This document shows, piece after piece, positions 7,796 to 14,400 of a stretch of 15,825 nucleotides of DNA; the first letter of the stretch is position 1, and each line of letters starts with the position of its first letter. The notes under the pieces are model-generated. The model saw only the letters and a list, made by a program, of their open reading frames with translations. It was not told where the DNA came from and ran no database searches. Made by a program: the position numbers and the translations under genes. Source of the stretch: Planctomycetota bacterium (lineage in GTDB: Bacteria > Planctomycetota > Phycisphaerae > Phycisphaerales > UBA1924); the NCBI GenBank assembly GCA_023429345.1, contig JAEYVB010000403.1, positions 1 through 15,825 on the forward strand. The letters run 5' to 3'.

Positions 7796-9103
7796 CCTGG
7801 GGTCGAACGCTTCGCGGAGACCCTCGCCGACGAAGTTGAGGGCCAGCAGCGTGCTCCCCAGGAGCATGCAGGGAAACACCAGGAGCCACCAGTCGGACTT
7901 GTACGTGTTGAGCTCCTTGAGCCCATCGGCGGCGAGGTTGCCCCAGCTCGGGAGCGGGGGTTTTACCCCGATCCCAAGAAAGCTCAGGAACGACTCCTGC
8001 AGGATGGCCACGGGCACGGTCAACGTTGCGTAGACGATGATCGGACCGGTCAGGTTCGGCAGAAGATGGCGGGCGAACTGCGACGGCAGGGGCACCGCCA
8101 GCGCCCGCGCCGCCTCCATAAAGGGCTGTCGCTTGAGGGAGAGCACCTGCCCGCGGATTACCCGTGCCATGGTGAGCCAGCTCACACCCGCGATGGCCAG
8201 GAGCAGGATCACGACATCGAACGCCATGCGGCGGCCCTCGGAGACTTCGCGCGGGGGGAGGGCCGCCCGGGCCCTGGACTCCAGGCTCTGCCTGAGCTCG
8301 GGCCGTTCGGCGAGGAGGGCTTCGACTCCCTCCCAGGTAGAGGCTCGGGTGGGGTGCGTGAGGCCCTCGGCGCGGGCGACGAGGGCGGCTTCACGATGGA
8401 CCCAGCCGGCCCGTGCGTGCTTGCGACTGATGTACTCGTCGAGCGCCGCATCGCTAGCCACCGCCAGCAGCACCACGAGCAATATGTACGGGAGGCCGTA
8501 CAGAACATCGACGATACGCATCATGACCGCATCCACCGCGCCCCCGGCGTAGGCGGAGATAGAGCCGTAGACGGTCCCGATCAGCACGGCGAGCATGGCC
8601 GCGGCCAGGCCGATCCCCAGCGAGATTCCACCGCCGGCCAGGGCGCGGACGAGGAGGCTGCGACCGAGGAGGTCCGTGCCCAGGAAGTGATACACCTTGC
8701 GTTTGCGCGTCGGCCATTCGCTGCGGAGGTCGGCGGCGATGGCGCCGTCGGTGGCCTCGAGGGCCTGGGCGGCGGTGAGGCCGTGCCGGGTCGCGATGCG
8801 ATCCACAGCGGCGGGGTCTGCGAGGGCGTTGAGGCGGCGGACGGTGTCGCGATCACCGGGGGTACACCACCACGGCGGGAGTCTCCCGGCAGCGGCATCG
8901 CCGGCGCTGAAGCGGCGGGTCTGGCTCTGCACATCGGACGCGCCGGTGTCGATCCGCGCGGTGGTCCACGGGAGGCTGCCCAGGCAGGCGAGCAGCATGA
9001 GGGCGAGAAAGGCCATGCCGACAATGCCCGCGGTTCTGCGCGTGAACGGGTTGTCGCGGCCGGGGCCGGGAGGAGCGAGATCGGGTGACTGCGCCGGCGA
9101 CAT
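7781..9103 (-). CDS. Second OppC/DppC-type ABC permease, first gene of the importer operon
   Basis: This inner-membrane permease has 440 residues from the ATG at 9101-9103. TM1 is about 25-46. The core begins at HFLGTDLLGRSLL (139-151), followed by TM2 (159-182) and TM3 (199-217). The coupling loop FMEAARALAVPLPSQFARHL (328-347) and ESFLSFLGIGVKPPLPSWG (370-388) are clear OppC/DppC signatures, and the C-terminus reads EAFDP. There are two enlargements. One is a loop of about 90 residues (50-139) after TM1. The other is a charged insert of about 75 residues (219-293) between TM3 and TM4, predicted outside the membrane on the same side as the first. In-frame ATG (9124) and TTG (9142) codons are alternative starts; none has a good ribosome site. 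It precedes the binding-protein gene by 114 bp. Confidence 0.9.
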   Translation of the reverse strand: MSPAQSPDLAPPGPGRDNPFTRRTAGIVGMAFLALMLLACLGSLPWTTARIDTGASDVQSQTRRFSAGDAAAGRLPPWWCTPGDRDTVRRLNALADPAAVDRIATRHGLTAAQALEATDGAIAADLRSEWPTRKRKVYHFLGTDLLGRSLLVRALAGGGISLGIGLAAAMLAVLIGTVYGSISAYAGGAVDAVMMRIVDVLYGLPYILLVVLLAVASDAALDEYISRKHARAGWVHREAALVARAEGLTHPTRASTWEGVEALLAERPELRQSLESRARAALPPREVSEGRRMAFDVVILLLAIAGVSWLTMARVIRGQVLSLKRQPFMEAARALAVPLPSQFARHLLPNLTGPIIVYATLTVPVAILQESFLSFLGIGVKPPLPSWGNLAADGLKELNTYKSDWWLLVFPCMLLGSTLLALNFVGEGLREAFDPRRARR

Positions 9104-9112
9104 GGACCGATC

Positions 9113-9142
9113 ACGATACCACATCAGCGGCGGGGCGGCCAA
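9113..9142 (-). promoter_or_regulatory. Candidate sigma-70-type promoter of the ABC importer operon
   Basis: On the minus strand, TTGGCC (9142-9137), an 18-base spacer and TATCGT (9118-9113) lie just before the first permease gene. Transcription would start near 9106, about three bases before the ATG at 9103, implying an almost leaderless message. The hexamers are weak matches, so this is tentative. The remaining gap to the UVR gene (up to 9204) shows nothing else I can support. Confidence 0.3.
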
Positions 9143-9204
9143 GGTGGCAGAGCACCGACGGCGGACCGGCGAGCTGCCTGACGGGCAAACCGTACCGGCC
9201 GCGT

Positions 9205-10071
9205 TCAGTCCTGGGGCTGGTCCTTGAGCAGGCGCAGCTCATCGCGGAGGATGGCGGCGAGCTCGTAGTTCTCCTGCTCGATGGCCCGGGCGAGCCGGGC
9301 GCGGAGTTCGGTCTTCTGGCTCACGGGGAGCTTTGGCACGAGCGCCTCGCGCATGCCGCGCAGCATCTGCACCTCGCCGGACTCCTCGAACATCTGCGGC
9401 TCGCCCTGCTCTGAGAAGTAGAGACGCAGCGCGTCGAGGCCCTCGTCGATGGCGTGGAGCGCGGCCTTGGGCTCGTTCTCCTTCAGGGCCTGGCTCGCCA
9501 TGGCGCGGGCCCGCATCATGGTGATGTATGGCCGGAACTGCTCGAGCGCAGCGCGGTCGCCCTCGGTCTGGGCGTGCCGGGAGCAGAGGTCGAGGACGCG
9601 AAGGTTGCGGGTGGTGTCGCGGATTACGCCCTCGAAATCCTCCAGGACCAGGAGGGCCATGTAGCGGTGGTAGTACTGCACGGCCTCGGAGCGGAGCTCC
9701 TCGCACTCTTCGGGCGTTAGGGAGAAACGTGTCGGGTTATCGGAGTCTCGCTCGTCATCGCCGCCGGCCATCCCGCCGCTTCCCGCGCTCTCCCCTCCCC
9801 CGGCGATTCGCTCGTCCCCCGCTTCGCGGCTGGGGCCTGTTTCGCGGCCGCCGATGGCGGCATCGAGGCGATCTTCGTGGTACTCGAGAAGAGAGTCAAA
9901 CCCGTAAGGCTTCTGTCCGTCGGGACGGCCCTCTGCGTGCATCTGTAGGATGCCTAGATCGAGCCGGACCTGGATGCGGGGCTCGCCATCATCGCCGTCG
10001 ACAAGGCGTACGTTGAGCTTTCCGGGCTCGTAAGGCCATTCGTTCAGAAGGCGCGATAAGTCTGCACTCAT
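9205..10071 (-). CDS. UvrB/UvrC-motif (UVR) protein of unknown function
   Basis: This 288-residue protein looks soluble and cytoplasmic, with no signal peptide or membrane helix. The N-terminal part (1-72) begins with a segment around LNEWPYEPGKLNVRLV (9-24), then RIQVRLDLGILQMHAEGRPDG (within 32-52). I recall similar N-termini in planctomycete UVR proteins, but their role is not known to me. Residues 75-113 are a low-complexity Gly/Glu/Asp linker, probably disordered. Residues 118-225 are helical and TPR-like. The C-terminus (253-282: KTELRARLARAIEQENYELA and following) is a clear UVR motif, the helical hairpin by which UvrB and UvrC interact. No nuclease or helicase domain is present, so it is not a repair enzyme itself; a protein-interaction role is inference. 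ATG at 10069-10071, without an evident ribosome site. Confidence 0.82.
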   Translation of the reverse strand: MSADLSRLLNEWPYEPGKLNVRLVDGDDGEPRIQVRLDLGILQMHAEGRPDGQKPYGFDSLLEYHEDRLDAAIGGRETGPSREAGDERIAGGGESAGSGGMAGGDDERDSDNPTRFSLTPEECEELRSEAVQYYHRYMALLVLEDFEGVIRDTTRNLRVLDLCSRHAQTEGDRAALEQFRPYITMMRARAMASQALKENEPKAALHAIDEGLDALRLYFSEQGEPQMFEESGEVQMLRGMREALVPKLPVSQKTELRARLARAIEQENYELAAILRDELRLLKDQPQD

Positions 10072-10091
10072 GCGGTTGGATCAAAAATGCC

Positions 10092-10120
10092 TTGGAACTG
10101 CGGTCACACCAGATTATAGT
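10092..10120 (+). promoter_or_regulatory. Sigma-70-type promoter directed at the sigma factor gene
   Basis: TTGGAA (10092-10097, 4 of 6 consensus bases), a 17-base spacer and TATAGT (10115-10120, 5 of 6) form a good housekeeping promoter. Transcription should begin near 10127, leaving a leader of about 290 nt before the sigma start. Its -10 overlaps a divergent -10 on the other strand. Confidence 0.6.
10113..10118 (-). promoter_or_regulatory. Perfect TATAAT -10 element directed at the UVR gene
   Basis: The minus strand reads TATAAT over 10118-10113. It overlaps by four bases the plus-strand TATAGT at 10115-10120. No good -35 hexamer lies 16-18 bases upstream. Transcription would begin near 10106, about 35 bases before the UVR start codon at 10071, a normal leader length. 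Confidence 0.45.
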
Positions 10121-10262
10121 GTCCGTTGCCTTGCCGGATGGCCGACCCGGACGGAGTAGACTCCGCCAGATGTGTTTCCGGTCGGTACAGGCCTCGCATC
10201 CGGAATCACCGGAGAGGCCCCACGGGTACGGATGGCCCGGAGGATTGGCGGCGTCAAGGACA

Positions 10263-10292
10263 GTCATGGCCGGGGTCGATGAAACCCATGAC
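10263..10292 (+). repeat. Inverted repeat GTCATGG-N16-CCATGAC in the sigma leader
   Basis: Perfect 7-bp arms at 10263-10269 and 10286-10292 are separated by 16 bases. The left arm contains the ATG (10266) of the possible leader ORF, so pairing in RNA would hide that start codon. As DNA it could be an operator. Chance occurrence cannot be excluded. Confidence 0.35.
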
Positions 10293-10343
10293 CCGGTCGG
10301 TACGAACGGGCTCTACAGGTCGCAAATCGGGTGGCGGCCGTAG
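10266..10343 (+). CDS. Possible 25-residue leader peptide upstream of the sigma factor
   Basis: ATG at 10266 follows AAGGA (10256-10260) with five bases between, a better ribosome site than that of any candidate sigma start. The frame ends at TAG (10341-10343). The peptide begins MAGVDETHDP and has no run of one amino acid that would point to classical amino-acid attenuation. About 19 of 24 non-start codons end in G or C, no more than expected in this GC-rich DNA. It may be chance, but its position between a predicted promoter and a hairpin before the sigma gene fits a regulatory leader ORF. Confidence 0.25.
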   Translation: MAGVDETHDPVGTNGLYRSQIGWRP

Positions 10344-10361
10344 GGTGGACTTTTTCCGGGA

Positions 10362-10382
10362 CAGCGCCTTCGGGTGGCGCTG
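10362..10382 (+). promoter_or_regulatory. Hairpin just upstream of the sigma factor start region
   Basis: CAGCGCC (10362-10368) and GGCGCTG (10376-10382) form a perfect 7-bp stem with a 7-base loop. It ends two bases before an in-frame ATG at 10385 and 32 bases before the preferred ATG at 10415. It has no T-run after it, so it is not an intrinsic terminator. It would hinder initiation at 10385, which supports the later start. Confidence 0.45.
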
Positions 10383-10414
10383 CCATGGAAGGGTGGGTAG
10401 AAGAGATGGGTGGA

Positions 10415-11368
10415 ATGTACAGGCAGAGTGCGTCCGCAGGGCGTGAGGTCCAATCCGACCTCCAGCTGTATCTTCGCGAGATCAACAGCGTCCGGCTGTT
10501 GACGGCGGAGGAAGAGCGGGAGCTTGGTTGGGCGATCATCAATGACAACTGCCCGAAGGCCAGGGACCGGATGATCCGGGCGAACCTGAGGCTGGTTGTC
10601 GCGATCGCGAAGAACTACAACAACCGCGGGCTTCCCCTCACCGACCTCATCGAGGAGGGGAACATCGGTCTGATGCGTGCTGTGGAAGGGTTCGATCCCG
10701 CCCAGGGCGCGCGGTTCAGCACCTACGCGTCGTGGTGGATCAAGCAGGCGATCAAGCGTGCCCTGATCAACGCGACGCAGCCGATCCACGTGCCGGCCTA
10801 CATGGTCGAGCTCATCGCGAAGTGGAAGGAGGCCTCCCGCAAGCTCGAGGCAGAACTCGGCGCCCCGCCGACGCTGCAGCAGCTCGCCGAGGCCATGCAG
10901 CTCCCGGTGCGCAAGATTCGGATCATCAAGCGGGCGGTGAAGGCGTTCCAGACGCCGACGTCCGGAACCACCGACCTCGACGGCGAATCGGTCGGGCTCT
11001 CCGAGATGCTGGCGGACACCCGCCACGCCCCCCCGCAGGAGGAGATCCTCCGCGAGGATGAACTGGCGATCCTGAACCGGCTGCTGGAGTCGATCGACGA
11101 GCGCGAGGCGCAGATCCTGAAGCTCCGCTTCGGGCTCGACGGCCAGGAGCCGCTGACGCTCAAGGAGATCGCCGAGGAGGTCGGCATCAGCCGCGAGCGC
11201 GTCCGGCAGATCGTCGATGAATCACTGACCAAACTGAACGCCCAGATCTCCGACGAGCGGCCCACGCGGTTCTTCCGCGAGAACCGGAACCGCCGCGGCG
11301 AACCAATCCCGGCCTCCCGCGCCCGCGCGGCCGCGGTGCGTAAGTCGCACCAGGCCCGGGTCGGCTGA
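10415..11368 (+). CDS. RNA polymerase sigma-70 factor, RpoD/SigA-like
   Basis: This factor directs core RNA polymerase to promoters. It has 317 residues from the ATG at 10415. Region 1.2 is at about 14-46 (DLQLYLREINSVRLLTAEEE). Region 2 covers about 47-118, including RLVVAIAKNY, the DLIEEGNIGL core-binding segment and FSTYASWWIKQAIKRA for -10 melting and recognition. Region 3 is about 127-200. Region 4 is about 215-275, with the -35 helix-turn-helix EIAEEVGISRERVRQI (251-266). It lacks the region 1.1 of large RpoD proteins, so it could be the primary factor of this lineage or a group 2 paralogue. In-frame starts also exist at 10406 (ATG), 10385 (ATG) and 10331 (GTG). I prefer 10415 because AGAAGAG precedes it at about nine bases and the hairpin at 10362-10382 would mask 10385. 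A basic tail (288-317) follows region 4. Confidence 0.92.
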   Translation: MYRQSASAGREVQSDLQLYLREINSVRLLTAEEERELGWAIINDNCPKARDRMIRANLRLVVAIAKNYNNRGLPLTDLIEEGNIGLMRAVEGFDPAQGARFSTYASWWIKQAIKRALINATQPIHVPAYMVELIAKWKEASRKLEAELGAPPTLQQLAEAMQLPVRKIRIIKRAVKAFQTPTSGTTDLDGESVGLSEMLADTRHAPPQEEILREDELAILNRLLESIDEREAQILKLRFGLDGQEPLTLKEIAEEVGISRERVRQIVDESLTKLNAQISDERPTRFFRENRNRRGEPIPASRARAAAVRKSHQARVG

Positions 11369-11377
11369 AGGCCTCGA

Positions 11378-11403
11378 CAGGCAACGTCGACATCAGGCAA
11401 CGT
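11378..11403 (+). repeat. Short direct repeat after the sigma factor gene
   Basis: CAGGCAACGT occurs at 11378-11387 and again at 11394-11403, 16 bases apart, between the sigma stop and the terminator. It may be a local duplication; no function is evident. Confidence 0.4.
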
Positions 11404-11407
11404 GAAC

Positions 11408-11436
11408 GCCGCCCCGGATCGCTCCGGGGCGGCTTT
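11408..11436 (+). terminator. Intrinsic terminator of the sigma factor gene
   Basis: GCCGCCCCGGA (11408-11418), loop TCGC and TCCGGGGCGGC (11423-11433) form a perfect 11-bp stem followed by TTT. The T tract is short but the stem is very stable. The element lies 39 bases after the sigma stop and 18 bases before the end of the convergent RND gene, whose transcripts it may also help end. Confidence 0.8.
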
Positions 11437-11454
11437 GCAATGAGGACCGGCGGC

Positions 11455-14400
11455 TCATGCCGGCTGTAGTTCCCGCGACGGCGCGGGCGCTTGCGGCGAT
11501 ACAACCCGGGCGGGCCGGTGCGGCCCGGACCCGCGGCCGAAGAGGGCCCTGACGCCGTCACGCATCTGCATGACCACGCTGAAGACCAGGGGCACGAGCA
11601 CGAGGGTGAAGATGGTGGACACCGCCAGCCCCCCTACCACCACCGCGCCCAGTCCGCGGTACATCTCCGAGCCCGAGCCGGGCGCGATCACCAGCGGCAG
11701 GCCGCCGCCGAGGGTGGTGCAGGTGGTCATGAAGATAGGGCGGATGCGTGTCCGCACGCTCTCGGCGATGGCCTTGAGGGGAGGGAGCGGTTCCTTGTCC
11801 TCCTCGCCGGGGAGGTGCGTGTGCCCCATGAAGTGCCGAGCCTGCTCCACGATGAGGATGGCGTTGTTCACGACGGTGCCGATGAGGATCACGAAGCCGA
11901 GCATCGTGAGGACATCCAGCTGCTGCGGGGAGATGGTCTTCTGGCTCACCGTCCAGTCGTGCACGATCCGCAGGGCGGCGAAGCCGCCGACCAGGCCCAG
12001 GGGTACCGTGAACATGATGACGAAGGGGTAGAGAAAGCTCTCGAAGAGGGCGCTCATCAGCAGGTAGACGACGAGCACCGTCCAGACCATGCGCGCCATG
12101 ACAAGGTCCGGCCGCCAGGCGACGCCGAAGAGCACGCCGCCGAGGATGACGCCGAGCAGCAGCAGGCCGAGCCCCGCGTAAATGAACTCGCCGCGGCGTC
12201 GCAGAACGCCCCGGGCGATCGCGTACACCGCCACGATGAAGCCCGCTCCGGCGACGCACCACGAGAGCCACATGATCCACCGCTGCCAGGGGGCGTCCGT
12301 GTGACCCGCGGCGGGCGGGGCGCCGAGGAGCGCCTCCTTGACCTCGGTGAGCTTGGCCGCGGAGCCCTCGAGACGGACGAGCATGCTCGGATCGATGATG
12401 CCCATCTGCTTGGCGGGGTCGATCACCTTGGCGGTGAGGTCGTCCATCACGGCCTGCAGCGGCTCGCCCTTGGGGGGTGTTACCTGCACGGTGACGCTCG
12501 GGAGCTCCTCGATCCGCTGGATCTCCTGCGGCGCGAGCCCGGGCTCGATATCGACCACGCTCGCGACGGGGACCGTCCGGCCCGCGGGGGTCGCGATCGG
12601 GATGTCGGCGAGCTGCTCCTTGTTCGCGAGCCGGCCGTTCCGGGGGTAAAGCTTGAAGTCGACCGATCGCCCCTCGAGCTGGAAGTCGTCGATGAAGGCT
12701 CCGTCGAAGAGCCCGCGGATTGCCACGCCCAGGTCGACCGGGCGAAGCCCGAGCTCTCGCCCGGCGCGGTTCAGACGCAGGCGCCACTCCTGCTGGGCGA
12801 TGTTGAAGTTGGCGGGGTTGGGCGAGACGCTCCGGAAGCCGTACTTCTCATCCTGCGCGAGCTTGCCGAACACGAACCCTGCGGCCTGCCGGACCCGGTC
12901 GAGGTCCGGTCCGCTGATCTCGATGTTGATGTTGTTCCCGCCGCCGCCGACGCTCTGGCCGAAAATCGAGGCCTGGCCGGCGCCGCCGTAGGCGTCGGGC
13001 ATGCCGTTCATGGACGCGGTGAGGAGGTCGCCGATGGGGATGACCCTCTGAGGGTCCTGGCTCGTGCCGCCTACGAACATGCCGCCCTGGAAGGCGCCGA
13101 TAAAGAAGTTCTCGACGGGGACTGGCTCGAAGAAGTCGGGCGTGCCGCTCCCGAGGCTGGCCAGGCGCATGATGGGCTGCAGTTGTTTCACGCTCGCCGG
13201 ATCGTCGAGGTCCGCTCGGAGGTAGGGCCCGACGCGCTCTTCGATGCGCTGGGCGTACTCCCGCTGCTGCTCTACGCTGAGCCCGGGGGGGATCAGGAGG
13301 CCGCCGAATACCAGGTTCTGGTTGCCGGCCGGGAGGTAGTCGACGGGGGGCATCAGTTTCACTGCGCCCCAGAGGCTGAGGGCGACCATGACCACGATCA
13401 GCGCGGGACGGATCGTCCACCCGCGCCACCCGGTCATCGCCCAGTAGATCAACCCGCTGAAGCGACGGGTGAACCCGGCGAGGAGGGGCGCCAGGCCGAA
13501 GAGGCTCCCGAAAAGGGCCCCAATCTTAGTGGGCCGGGCGTTCTCCCGCGAGATGCGCGTCAGCACGCCCGAGGCCGATGGCACCACGGTGATCGCCACC
13601 AGCAGGGAGAAGAGGATGGAGACCGACAGCGCCAGCGTGAGGTCGAAGAAGAGCTGTCCGGACTCGTCCTGAATGGTCAGGATGGGCAGGAAGACGGCGA
13701 CATGGCAGAGCGTGCCGGCGAGCACCGCGCCCCAGACCTCCTTCGCCCCGTTGTACACGGCCTTAAGGCCGCGGTCGCCGATCCGCCGCCGCCGGTCGAT
13801 GTTCTCCAGGACCACGATGGCGTTGTCGACCACGACTCCGGTCGAGAACGCAAGCCCGGCGAGGGAGACGACGTTCAGCGTGCGCCCCGCGGCCAGCATC
13901 ACGAGGAAGGTCCCGATCACGCAGACCGGGATGGCCAGCGCGATGATGACCGTGCTCTTGACGGAGCGGAGGAAGACGAGCAGGACGGTCACCGCGAGCA
14001 GGCCGCCGATCCGGAGGTCGTGGAGCACCAGGTCGATCGCGGCGGTGATGTACGTCGTCTCGTCGTACACCTGCCGCATCCGCAGCCCCGGGCCCACGAC
14101 CGGGTCCATGCGCGGCAGCATGTCGCGGCTGATGATGTCCAGCCGCTCGCGGACATCCTCCATGATCTCCATGACGTTGGAGCCGCTCTGGCGGATGACG
14201 TTCATGGCGAGGCAGGGCTCGCCCATGGCCCGGACGAACCCCCGCTCCTTGTCGAAGCCGACCTCGGCGGTGCCGATATCCCGGAGGTACACTGGCCGGC
14301 CCTCGCGGTAGCTCACGATCGTGCTCAGGACCTCGTCGGGGCCCGAGAACTGGCCGAGGACGCGGATGCGGTAATCGCGCTTGCCCTCGGCGATGGTTCC

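Larger units (their letters stand above)
10121..10414 (+). other. Long 5' leader of the sigma factor gene
   Basis: This stretch has no conventional gene. It contains a small hairpin CGGAG-TAGA-CTCCG just downstream of the predicted transcription start, an 11-base direct repeat CCGGTCGGTAC (10178-10188 and 10293-10303), a 7-bp dyad (10263-10292), a possible 25-codon leader ORF (10266-10343) and a stable hairpin (10362-10382). The combination suggests post-transcriptional or attenuation control, but I recognise no known riboswitch class. Confidence 0.4.

Noticed and set aside
9842..10040. Possible gene boundary or frameshift in the low-complexity linker of the UVR protein
   Set aside because: The frame is continuous from the N-terminal segment to the UVR motif, and the Gly/Glu/Asp stretch is a normal disordered linker.
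10092..10343. An 83-codon frame starting with TTG upstream of the sigma gene
   Set aside because: Its start lies in the predicted -35 element and upstream of the predicted transcription start. Only the internal ATG at 10266 has a ribosome site, and it is reported separately with low confidence.
10264..11026. Minus-strand open frames covering the sigma leader and gene
   Set aside because: They are antisense to a well-supported sigma factor and show no domain.
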